Under the pieces are notes generated by a model. That model had not been told where the DNA came from, did no database searches, and worked only from the letters and a program-made list of their open reading frames with translations. Source: Planctomycetales bacterium (GTDB taxonomy: Bacteria; Planctomycetota; Phycisphaerae; SM23-33). Taken from it: a stretch of 64,000 nt of DNA. A program made the translations under genes and the position numbers. The stretch spans positions 62,001 through 126,000 of the forward strand of contig JAUWNJ010000001.1 in assembly GCA_030612725.1 (NCBI GenBank), in the 5' to 3' direction. Positions 56,837 through 64,000 of the stretch are shown piece by piece. The stretch's first letter is position 1. Each line of letters opens with the position of its first letter.

Positions 56837-58069
56837 ATGAATGAGGAATGGAAAATAGACGTCTCGCCTCGCCTGCGGCGTTTGCCGCCGTATCTTTTTG
56901 GTCGGCTTAATGCGTTGCGGCATGCCAAGCGGGTCGCCGGCGTGGACATTATCGACCTTGGAATGGGTAATCCCTCCGACCCTCCGCCGCCGCAGGTTAT
57001 TGAGAAACTCTGCGAATCGGCCAGCAACCTGCGTAATCATGGTTACAGCGCCTCGAGCGGTATTCCCAACCTACGCCGCGAGGTTGCCCGTCTCTACGAG
57101 CGTCTTTATAACGTTACGCTCGACCCCGACAACGAGGTAATCGCCGTCATCGGATCGAAGGAAGGTTTTTCGCACATGTGCCTGGCTCTGATGGGTCCGG
57201 GGGACACAGCCATTGTGGGCGACCCGTACTTTCCCATTCACGTTTATTCCGTCGCACTGGCTGAAGCAAATGTAATCAACGTCCCGCTCGGCAACGACGA
57301 GGTCTTCCTCCAGCGTGTCGCCGATGTCGTCGAGCACCTCTATCCGCGTCCTAAGTGCCTGATCCTGAATTACCCGCATAACCCAACGGCAATGACCGTC
57401 GATGGTGTGGAGTTTTTCGAGGCAGTGGTGGATTTGGCGAAGCGGAGCGGAATTATGGTAATCCACGATTTCGCCTACGGGCGGACCTGCTTCGACGGGT
57501 ACACTGCTCCGTCCTTCCTCCAGGCCGGCGGAGCCAAAGACGTCGGCGTGGAGTTTATCACGATGTCCAAGCCCTACAATATGGCCGGTTGGCGGATGGG
57601 TTTCTGCGTCGGAAACGCCGAGATGATCCGCGCCCTCGCCACTATCAAAGGCTACTATGATTACGGTATTTTCACGCCGATCCAGGTTGCCGGTATCCTG
57701 GCGTTGCAGACCGGCGAGGAGGCAGCCGCCGGGCAGGCGCAGACTTATCAGCAGCGGCGCGACGTGGTGGTGGCGGGGCTGCGACGGGTCGGGTGGGAGG
57801 TCGAAAGCCCCCGCGCCGGAATGTTCGTCTGGGCCCGCGTTCCGGAGAAGCACCTGAACGGGCAAGGCACGATAGATTTCGCCATGAGGCTGATGACGGA
57901 CGCCGAGGTGGCCGTCGCGCCCGGACGGGCATTCGGCGAAAACGGAGAAGGGTATGTCCGCATCGCGCTGGTCGAGAACGAACTCCGCCTCAAGCAGGCA
58001 ATCCGCCAGATCGACCGCGCGCTCAACAAGGGTGTCAAAGCCCCATCTGCGACTAAACGCGACAGTTAA
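56837..58069 (+). CDS. AlaC-like PLP aminotransferase
   Basis: A 410-residue class I/II aminotransferase closest in motifs to AlaC (glutamate-pyruvate transaminase) and related LL-diaminopimelate-type enzymes. Landmarks: [59 protein letters not shown] and the PLP lysine in [14 protein letters not shown]; the substrate Arg is near [10 protein letters not shown]. It starts 6 bases after queF and ends 7 bases before apbE, so a three-gene operon is likely although the functions are unrelated. Confidence 0.9.
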   Translation: MNEEWKIDVSPRLRRLPPYLFGRLNALRHAKRVAGVDIIDLGMGNPSDPPPPQVIEKLCESASNLRNHGYSASSGIPNLRREVARLYERLYNVTLDPDNEVIAVIGSKEGFSHMCLALMGPGDTAIVGDPYFPIHVYSVALAEANVINVPLGNDEVFLQRVADVVEHLYPRPKCLILNYPHNPTAMTVDGVEFFEAVVDLAKRSGIMVIHDFAYGRTCFDGYTAPSFLQAGGAKDVGVEFITMSKPYNMAGWRMGFCVGNAEMIRALATIKGYYDYGIFTPIQVAGILALQTGEEAAAGQAQTYQQRRDVVVAGLRRVGWEVESPRAGMFVWARVPEKHLNGQGTIDFAMRLMTDAEVAVAPGRAFGENGEGYVRIALVENELRLKQAIRQIDRALNKGVKAPSATKRDS

Positions 58070-58076
58070 ACCGAAA

Positions 58077-59162
58077 ATGAAAAGGTCTTTCAAAACTCCA
58101 CCCAATCTTTTTGTTCTTTTTTTTGCCGGGACAGCGATAGTGGCGCTCGCTATCAGCATTTGGTCTGCCTATCGCGATTCCAGTGTGCCGGCGCGTCGTT
58201 CCAGTCGGCCGGCCGGTGTGATGGGTACGGAGTGCGAGTTGGCGGTGGTCGCTTCTAAGGTTCGGGCATCGTGGGCGCTGACCAGGGCTGAAGACGCTTT
58301 GCGTAATGTCGAATCGCTTATGAGCGTGCATATCAAGGCCTCGGAACTGTCCCGCTTTAATGCAGGAGACAAAGGCGAGTACCGGTTTTCGCCGGAGTTG
58401 ATGAAGGTTCTCCACGCCGCTGGGCGATTCCACGAGCAGACCGATGGGGCATTTGACGTTACCTGTTATCCGCTGATTCAACTCTGGAAAAGGTGCAAAG
58501 CCGATGGCCGATTACCGAGCGAAGCCGAAATTGCCGAAGCCAGAAAGTTAGTCGGGATGAAACACCTGCGAATCGGCTCCGACGGTGTAACGAAACTTAC
58601 CGATGGGGTGATGGTCGATCTGGGCGGTATCGCCAAGGGATACGCCATCGACCGGGCCATCGAAGCGATGATTGAAGCCGGGGCAGAGGGTGGGCTGGTC
58701 AATGTCGGCGGCGATTTGCGATGCTTCGGAACTGACGAGGATGGAAAGCCCTGGCCTGTGAAGATTCGCCACCCGTTCGATAAGTCCCACATCTGCGCGA
58801 CGCTCTCGGTAACGGAAGCCTCCGTCGCCACCAGCGGGGACTACCACCGATATTTCGAGATTTCCGGCAAACGGTACAGCCACATCGTCGATCCCCGCAC
58901 AGGCCAGACTTTGCCGCAAGGCCACGCCCCGTCCGTAACGGTCATCTCGCTGCCGGTGGCCGATACCCCGCCCAGCGCCGCTGCCGCCGACGCATGGGCG
59001 ACGGCCATCAGCGTTCTCGGCCTAGCGGGAATCAAACTCATCGACAAGCATCCGGGTCTGGAGGCAATGATCATCACAGGCACGCCGGACAAGCACGAGA
59101 TCCACATGAGCAAAGGATTCAAATCGCTGCTGGAACCGGGCGGGCGAATCAATCTGAATTAA
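58077..59162 (+). CDS. apbE: FAD:protein FMN transferase
   Basis: About 361 residues. It attaches FMN covalently to a Thr or Ser of target flavoproteins such as Nqr/Rnf subunits. A signal anchor lies at residues about 10-30 (LFVLFFAGTAIVALAISIW). Family motifs: VMGTECELAV, ESLMSVH, DLGGIAKGYAID, GLVNVGGDLRCFG and YSHIVDPRTGQ, with the metal-binding Asp/Thr in AATAISVLG-like DAWATAISVLG. Start is ATG 58077. No Nqr or Rnf genes in the window, so the target is elsewhere. Confidence 0.94.
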   Translation: MKRSFKTPPNLFVLFFAGTAIVALAISIWSAYRDSSVPARRSSRPAGVMGTECELAVVASKVRASWALTRAEDALRNVESLMSVHIKASELSRFNAGDKGEYRFSPELMKVLHAAGRFHEQTDGAFDVTCYPLIQLWKRCKADGRLPSEAEIAEARKLVGMKHLRIGSDGVTKLTDGVMVDLGGIAKGYAIDRAIEAMIEAGAEGGLVNVGGDLRCFGTDEDGKPWPVKIRHPFDKSHICATLSVTEASVATSGDYHRYFEISGKRYSHIVDPRTGQTLPQGHAPSVTVISLPVADTPPSAAAADAWATAISVLGLAGIKLIDKHPGLEAMIITGTPDKHEIHMSKGFKSLLEPGGRINLN

Positions 59163-59253
59163 GGCAAGCCTGTTGACCGGCTGGTAATCGGCTTGAAGTT
59201 CTCTTCTTCCCGTTGCCCTATGACTCACGGCCTGTCTTTTCAGAGAATTATCC

Positions 59254-59281
59254 TTGCTGAATCGGAGGTTTGGCATATACT
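59254..59281 (+). promoter_or_regulatory. Candidate promoter of the EF-G-like gene
   Basis: TTGCTG (59254-59259) and TATACT (59276-59281) are 16 bases apart, about 80 bases before the ATG at 59364. The leader contains a short CGGGCTGTGAGTGTCCCG hairpin. Upstream, 59163-59253 shows nothing recognisable. Confidence 0.45.
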
Positions 59282-59363
59282 GGGCGGTCTTGTTTGGTGA
59301 GTATCAGACGGGCTGTGAGTGTCCCGTCGGAATGGGGATAAGTGTTCCCACGGAGATTTTTAA

Positions 59364-61406
59364 ATGCCAGCGAAGAAACCACAGGACATTCGTAATATCG
59401 CACTTCTAGGACACGGCGGGGCGGGAAAGACCATTCTCGTCGAAGCAATGCTTCACGCAGCCGGTGCTACCAACCGCTTCGGAACCGTCGAAGACGGTAC
59501 GACCGTGATGGACCACACCGACCTGGAAAAAGAAACCACCCACTCGGTCGATCCGGCGATGGCGCATTTCGACCATGCCGGCAAGACGATAAACATTATC
59601 GACGCGCCGGGGTATCCTGACTTTATCGGCGGGGCGATTTCCGCGCTCGGCGGCGTCGATACCGGCGTTATCGTCGTTTCGGCTTCGTCGGGTATCGAGG
59701 TCAGCACCCGCAAACTCTTCACCGCCGCCGGTCAGGCCGCCCTTGCGCGAGCCATCGTGGTCAACAAAATCGACGCCGAGAACGCGGACTTACCGGCACT
59801 GCTGAAAGCGATAACCGAGACCTTCGGTCAGGCGGTCAAGTGCATGAACCTTCCTTCCGACGGTGGTAAAAAGGTCGTCGATTGCTTCAGTAACGATTCG
59901 GGTTCATCCGATTTCGGCGACGTCGCCGAAACGCACACGCAACTGGTCGAATCGGTCATCGAGGCCGACGAGGAGATGATGGAGGCCTATCTTGGCGGCG
60001 AGGAGATTCTCGCCGACAAACTCGGCAGCGCGTTCGCCGGCGCGATGACCTCCGGGACGGTGATACCGCTTTTCTTCACTGCCGGTCGGGAGCAGGTGGG
60101 CGTAGCGGAACTGACCGACGCGATAGCAAGTTATTTTCCGTCACCGGCAGACGTTACGCACGGGCAGATTCTCAACGGTGAGGGCGAGGACGCCGAAGCC
60201 GTCGAAATCGCAGCCGACGCCGATAAACCGCTGGTTGCCCAGGCGTTCCGAATTGCCGCCGACCCGTTCGTCGGGAAACTTTCGTGGATACGAATACTCC
60301 AGGGAAAACTTTCCGGCGACAGCACGTTCACGATCCGCGACGAGCGAAAGAGCCTCAAGGTCGGTCACGTTCTGAAGATTCAAGGCGCTGATACGGTTGA
60401 AATATCCACTGCCGTTGCCGGCGACATTGTAGCATTGGCGAAGATAGAGGAAATTCGCGCCGGCGACATTCTCCACGCCGATAGCGGCGCTATGTTCGGT
60501 TCGATACCACCGGCGCCGACGCCGATGTACTCACTGGCGGTAACGCCGAAAAGTCGAGGCGATGAAGGGAAGATTTCCGAAGCCCTCTCGCGCCTGGCCG
60601 AAGAAGACGCCACCTTCGTCGCCCACCGCGACAACCAGACCAACGAAACGGTGATCTCCGGTATCGGCGACCTGCACTTGAGGATGATGCTCAAGAAGAT
60701 GGCAGGCCGATTCAATCTGGAAGTCGAGACCAAGACGCCGAAAATTCCCTACCGCGAGTCGATTACAACCAAGGCTGACGGGCATTACCGTCACAAGAAG
60801 CAGACCGGGGGATCGGGTCAGTTCGGAGAGGTTTATCTTCGCGTCGAACCGCTCGAACAGGGAAGCGGGTTTGTCTTCGAGCAGGAACTCTTCGGCGAGT
60901 CCATTCCGCGCCAGTATCTGCCGGCCATTGAAAAGGGCGTCCGCGACGTGGTTGCTTCCGGGGTGATCGCGGGATACCCGATGCAGGACCTGAAGACTGT
61001 CATTACCGACGGGAAACACCACCCAGTCGATTCCAAGGAAATCGCCTTCCGCACCGCCGGTAAGTTCGCCTTCATCGACGCGGTCCAAAAGGCAAAGGCC
61101 GTTCTGCTCGAACCGATCGTTACCATGGAGATCACGGTTCCAAGCGAGTATATGGGCGACATTGCCGGGGACCTTTCGGGTCGGCGCGGGCGAATCCTCG
61201 GACAGGACATGCTCCCGGGCGGTATCGTCTCCATCAGCGCCCAGGCCCCGCTGTCCGAAGTCGTACAGTACAACAGCCAGTTGCGGTCAGTAACCGGCGG
61301 GCAGGGTTCGTACACGATGGAACTGAGCCACTACGACCCGGTCCCCGGAAACGTCCAGCAACAGATAATCGCAAACGCGCAAAAAGCGAAAGAACAGGAG
61401 AAGTAG
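59364..61406 (+). CDS. EF-G paralogue (FusA2/EF-G-like GTPase)
   Basis: A 680-residue translation-factor GTPase. G1 is GHGGAGKT (about 16-23) rather than AHIDAGKT, G3 is DAPGYPDF, G4 is NKID. Domains II, III, IV and V follow in order: RIAADPFVGKLSWIRI, ISGIGDLHLRMMLKKM, HKKQTGGSGQFGEVYLRVEP and PSEYMGDIAGDLSGRRG. The sequence belongs to the EF-G-like group whose role (stress, ribosome recycling, or regulation) is not settled, and is not the housekeeping fusA. GGAG lies 8 bases before the ATG. It is followed by the DegT gene after 3 bases. Confidence 0.92.
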   Translation: MPAKKPQDIRNIALLGHGGAGKTILVEAMLHAAGATNRFGTVEDGTTVMDHTDLEKETTHSVDPAMAHFDHAGKTINIIDAPGYPDFIGGAISALGGVDTGVIVVSASSGIEVSTRKLFTAAGQAALARAIVVNKIDAENADLPALLKAITETFGQAVKCMNLPSDGGKKVVDCFSNDSGSSDFGDVAETHTQLVESVIEADEEMMEAYLGGEEILADKLGSAFAGAMTSGTVIPLFFTAGREQVGVAELTDAIASYFPSPADVTHGQILNGEGEDAEAVEIAADADKPLVAQAFRIAADPFVGKLSWIRILQGKLSGDSTFTIRDERKSLKVGHVLKIQGADTVEISTAVAGDIVALAKIEEIRAGDILHADSGAMFGSIPPAPTPMYSLAVTPKSRGDEGKISEALSRLAEEDATFVAHRDNQTNETVISGIGDLHLRMMLKKMAGRFNLEVETKTPKIPYRESITTKADGHYRHKKQTGGSGQFGEVYLRVEPLEQGSGFVFEQELFGESIPRQYLPAIEKGVRDVVASGVIAGYPMQDLKTVITDGKHHPVDSKEIAFRTAGKFAFIDAVQKAKAVLLEPIVTMEITVPSEYMGDIAGDLSGRRGRILGQDMLPGGIVSISAQAPLSEVVQYNSQLRSVTGGQGSYTMELSHYDPVPGNVQQQIIANAQKAKEQEK

Positions 61407-61409
61407 AAA

Positions 61410-62627
61410 ATGGGAAAACTAGCGATAACAGGCGGAACGCCCGTGCGGGCGACGCCACAGGAACAACTGGTTTGGCCTCAACATGACCAGGCGGAGTGTG
61501 ATGCCCTCGCTCGCGTCGCCGACAGCGGGCAATGGCAGCAGGGTCCGGAAGTGGCCGAGTTCGAGGAGATGTTCGCTGCCTACCAGCACGCCCAACACGC
61601 CATCTGCGCCAGTAACGGTACGGTAACGATGGAGATCGCCCTGCGCGCGTTCGGTGTGGGCGCCGGCGACGAGGTTATCATCCCGCCGCTGACGTTCTGC
61701 GCGACGGGTCTGTGCGTGCTGATGGTCGGGGCCGTGCCGGTCTTCGCAGACGTCGAACGTCACAACAGCAACCTCTGCCCGAAGGCGTTCGAAGCGGCCA
61801 TTACCGACCGTACGCGCGCGGTCATCCCCGTCCACATCGGCGGCACGCCGGCCGACATGGACGGTATCATGGAGGTGGCCCGCAAGCATGACATCAAGGT
61901 CATCGAGGACGCCGCCCACGCCCACGGCTGCGAGTGGAAGGGTACGCGGGTGGGCGCAATCGGCGACATCGGCTCGTTCAGTTTCCAGTCCGAGAAGATG
62001 ATGGTCTCCGGCGACGGCGGCATCATGACGACCAACGACGATGATTACGCCGCACTGTGCAAAAGCCTGCGGACATTCGGATACAAGTCCCCCAAGCCGC
62101 TGATGACCAGCAACTGGCGGATGGGTGAGTTCCAGGCCGCTGTCCTGAAGGTGCAGTTCTCGCGCCTGGACGACCAGATCGCCCACAAAATGGACAATCT
62201 TGACCGCTTCCTGGATCGGCTGAAAGAAATTGACGGCATCACCTACGAGATGGACGAGCGGGTAACGCGCCTGAACGGATACACCGTATCGCTTATCTAC
62301 GAAGCCGAGAAGTTCAAGGGTCTGCACAGGGACAAGTTCCTCGAGGCCCTAAAGGCCGAAGGGTACACAATGACGGCTAGTTACACCAACCCACTTTACA
62401 AAGGCCGGTTGTACCAGGAAAAGGCATTCGGTGCGTCCTGGGTCGTCGAGAAACTGGGTCAGAAGGTGGACTACTCAAACGTCTGCTGCCCCGTCGCCGA
62501 GAAACTCGCCGCCGAAGAACGGATCACCGTCGGCCACCACTATAATTTAATGGGCGACAAAAAGGACATCGACGGCCTGGTCGATGCTATTATCAAGGTA
62601 CAGCAGAACGTCGAGGAAATAGTATAA
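61410..62627 (+). CDS. DegT/DnrJ/EryC1/StrS-family aminotransferase
   Basis: A 405-residue PLP enzyme that normally aminates or dehydrates nucleotide-linked or free sugars. Landmarks: GGTPVR at the start, FEEMFAAYQHAQHAICASNGT, EVIIPPLTFCATG, VIEDAAHAHGCEWKG and the PLP lysine in SFSFQSEKMMVSGDGG. It starts 3 bases after the EF-G-like stop. Nearby surface-glycan genes are far upstream, so the substrate cannot be inferred from context. The gene ends just before repeat copy 3. Confidence 0.9.
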   Translation: MGKLAITGGTPVRATPQEQLVWPQHDQAECDALARVADSGQWQQGPEVAEFEEMFAAYQHAQHAICASNGTVTMEIALRAFGVGAGDEVIIPPLTFCATGLCVLMVGAVPVFADVERHNSNLCPKAFEAAITDRTRAVIPVHIGGTPADMDGIMEVARKHDIKVIEDAAHAHGCEWKGTRVGAIGDIGSFSFQSEKMMVSGDGGIMTTNDDDYAALCKSLRTFGYKSPKPLMTSNWRMGEFQAAVLKVQFSRLDDQIAHKMDNLDRFLDRLKEIDGITYEMDERVTRLNGYTVSLIYEAEKFKGLHRDKFLEALKAEGYTMTASYTNPLYKGRLYQEKAFGASWVVEKLGQKVDYSNVCCPVAEKLAAEERITVGHHYNLMGDKKDIDGLVDAIIKVQQNVEEIV

Positions 62628-62629
62628 GT

Positions 62630-62776
62630 AAATCCGAATATCGAAATACGAAATACGAAACAAATTCAAATGACCGAAATCATAAATTCAAAACAATGAC
62701 GTTTTTTGTTGTTTGGGACATTTGGAAATTTGAATTTCGTATTTGTTTCGAGTTTCGAGATTCGTATTTCGGATTT
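62630..62776. repeat. MITE-like heptamer inverted-repeat element, copy 3
   Basis: Left arm AAATCCGAATATCGAAATAC continuing into GAAACAAATTC and AAATGACC; right arm with GGACATTT, TTTCGTATTTG and TTTCGAGATTCG ending in CGGATTT. The same plan as copies 1 and 2. It fills the gap between the DegT aminotransferase and cysE, ending 2 bases before the cysE ribosome site. Confidence 0.8.
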
Positions 62777-62777
62777 T

Positions 62778-62782
62778 AGGAG
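62778..62782 (+). promoter_or_regulatory. Ribosome site deciding a TTG start for cysE
   Basis: AGGAG followed by 5 bases and TTG 62788. The ATG at 62743, in frame, lies inside repeat copy 3 and would translate it. Confidence 0.6.
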
Positions 62783-62787
62783 TTGTG

Positions 62788-63699
62788 TTGGATGGCGAAC
62801 TGGACAAACTGACCGGCGCGATACTGACGAGTTATCGCTCCGACAAGCGGGCCGAGCGGATCGGTTCGGCGTTTCTGCCAAGCCGGGACGCAATCGTCGA
62901 GATTCTCGTCGAACTGCGGCAACTGCTGTTCCCCGGATACTTCGGGCAACTGGCGCTGACGAAGCAGAACGTTCCCTACCACGTCGGCGGCCTGCTGGTC
63001 AGGCTGGAAAAACAACTGGCAGAGCAGATTTATCACTGCCTCCGTCACGCCGAGCGCAAAAACGCCTCCGCCGAACGCGCCGACAGGAAAAAGGCGTCCG
63101 ACCTGGCCGATAAATTTCTCCGGCGGATACCGGCCATTCGCAAGATGCTCGCCCTCGACGCACAGGCCGGTTACGACGGCGACCCCGCCGCCAAAAACAT
63201 CGAAGAAGTCATCTACTGCTATCCCGGTTTTCGCGCGATTGCGATCTATCGTCTCGCGCACGAACTATATTGCCTGAAGGTTCCGCTGATGCCGAGGATA
63301 ATGACCGAATACGCCCACAGCGCAACCGGCGTCGATATCCATCCCGGCGCGACCGTCGGTAAAAGTTTCTTCATCGACCACGCCACCGGCGTGGTAATCG
63401 GCGAGACGACGCGCATCGGAAACAACGTCAAGATTTACCAGGGCGTTACGCTCGGGGCTTTGTCGTTCCCGAAGGACGAGCGCGGGCGGGTGATTCGCGG
63501 GATCGGCCGGCATCCGATTATCGGCGACGGCGTTACCATTTACGCAAACGCCACGATCCTCGGAAAGACGACCATCGGCAAAGGCAGCACGATCGGCGGA
63601 AACACTTTCATAACCGAATCAGTCGCTCCGAACACCGTCGTAGGCCAGAAGCCGCCCGAACTGCACGTCCGCCCCAAATGCCGGGCAAGGCGCAAATGA
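62788..63699 (+). CDS. cysE: Serine O-acetyltransferase (EpsC-type)
   Basis: About 303 residues. It makes O-acetylserine from serine and acetyl-CoA, the first step of cysteine synthesis. The C-terminal left-handed beta-helix is clear: PRIMTEYAHSATGVDIHPGA, FFIDHATGVVIGET, GNNVKIYQGVTLGA and hexapeptide repeats through GGNTFITESVAPNTVV. The catalytic His-Asp pair is in FIDHATG and the preceding region. The long helical N-terminus marks the EpsC type. TTG 62788 is chosen from the ribosome site. Its stop overlaps the next start (ATGA). Confidence 0.93.
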   Translation: MDGELDKLTGAILTSYRSDKRAERIGSAFLPSRDAIVEILVELRQLLFPGYFGQLALTKQNVPYHVGGLLVRLEKQLAEQIYHCLRHAERKNASAERADRKKASDLADKFLRRIPAIRKMLALDAQAGYDGDPAAKNIEEVIYCYPGFRAIAIYRLAHELYCLKVPLMPRIMTEYAHSATGVDIHPGATVGKSFFIDHATGVVIGETTRIGNNVKIYQGVTLGALSFPKDERGRVIRGIGRHPIIGDGVTIYANATILGKTTIGKGSTIGGNTFITESVAPNTVVGQKPPELHVRPKCRARRK

Positions 63700-64000
63700 C
63701 AACCACCTGTTTCATCCGTCCTTACCATCCCGCCGACCGCCCGGCGATACGGCGAATCTGCATTGCCACTTCCTGGATGGGCCGACCCGACGATAAACAC
63801 ATCCCCGACGACTGGCTGTGGGCGGAGTACTGGACGCGATATTTCACCGACCGCGAGCCGCAACATACATGGATCGTCCAACGATGTAACGACAACGAAA
63901 TTGTCGGCTACCTGACCGGCATAGCCGATGTGAGGCGTTTCGGGCGTTTCGTCCCTTTCCTGCTGCCGGGGATAATCCTTCGCGTCATCCGCAAGCGACT
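63696..64000 (+). CDS. GNAT-like acetyltransferase, 3'-truncated by window edge
   Basis: ATG 63696 overlaps the cysE stop by 4 bases. The frame is open for 101 codons to the window end. MTTTCFIRPYHPADRPAIRR at the start is the typical R-x-Y-x-x-x-D-x-x-A-I opening of GNAT domains, followed by TWIVQRCNDNEIVGYLTG, which fits strands 2-4. The acetyl-CoA loop would lie beyond the edge. It is probably co-translated with cysE. Confidence 0.7.
   Translation, partial: MTTTCFIRPYHPADRPAIRRICIATSWMGRPDDKHIPDDWLWAEYWTRYFTDREPQHTWIVQRCNDNEIVGYLTGIADVRRFGRFVPFLLPGIILRVIRKR

Overview
The window looks like a chromosomal piece of a Planctomycetota genome, most likely the Phycisphaerae side. The evidence is indirect. 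It contains DUF4159, DUF58 and BatA-like proteins, many lipoproteins and secreted proteins with Thr-Pro linkers of the TTQPA/TTRPA type, a WD40 propeller protein, genes that mostly lack a strong Shine-Dalgarno site, and intergenic spaces full of short degenerate repeats. There is no rRNA, tRNA, CRISPR array, phage module or transposase gene. Both edges cut genes: a DUF4159 gene on the left and a GNAT-like gene on the right.

Layout. 1-2.0 kb: end of a DUF4159 gene, then 0.9 kb of hairpins and tandem repeats. 2.0-15.3 kb: flavodoxin, a membrane GT2 glycosyltransferase, a WD40/LolA-like fusion lipoprotein, a VTT membrane protein with a FtsX/LolD-type ABC exporter pair, two tandem paralogous secreted proteins, ilvD, and a pseudopilin-like protein. 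15.3-24.4 kb: a seven-gene run on the minus strand (DUF58, BatA-like, DUF4416, WecA-like, O-antigen ligase-like, ispF, cysS). 24.4-29.3 kb: a glycosidase-like lipoprotein lying between rsmD and a displaced copy of the rsmD 3' end, then small lipoproteins and a TlpA-like thioredoxin. 29.4-39.2 kb: a GT-C-like membrane protein, a methyltransferase, an overlapping RDD/lipoprotein/zinc-ribbon operon, a cyclodeaminase, an M16 peptidase and an orphan receiver protein. 39.3-48.7 kb: priA, a P-loop/deoxyribosyltransferase-like fusion, uvrB, a MagIII-like glycosylase, a ClpP-fold protease, a phosphoesterase and a lone pyruvate kinase C-terminal domain. 48.7-52.7 kb: a putative carbohydrate locus (toroid protein and UroD-like protein) divergent from an AraC regulator. 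52.9-64 kb: a diguanylate cyclase, an M48 peptidase, queC, queF, an AlaC-like aminotransferase, apbE, an EF-G paralogue, a DegT aminotransferase, cysE and a GNAT start.

The most striking content is not a gene family but the repeats. At least twelve places carry degenerate tandem arrays with a 7-base period, and others have 9- or 10-base periods. Some arrays pair with a second array to make long hairpins. They fill operon junctions (ispF/cysS, the BatA-like/DUF4416 junction, the 5' side of the ABC permease) and in two places are translated: inside queC (exactly six units, 42 nt, in frame) and at the C-terminus of the GT2 protein. Three copies of one roughly 150-bp mirror-image element have the architecture of a MITE. 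Separately, two housekeeping genes (cysS and rsmD) have a second, diverged copy of their own 3' end downstream; in the rsmD case a single cargo gene lies between the two tails.

Functional themes visible from the genes: envelope polysaccharide assembly (WecA, O-antigen ligase, GT2, GT-C), envelope proteolysis and lipoprotein handling, DNA repair and restart (priA, uvrB, HhH glycosylase), queuosine synthesis (queC, queF), and cysteine/branched-chain amino-acid metabolism (cysE, cysS, ilvD). No computation or database search was run; family calls rest on motifs and memory of the families.
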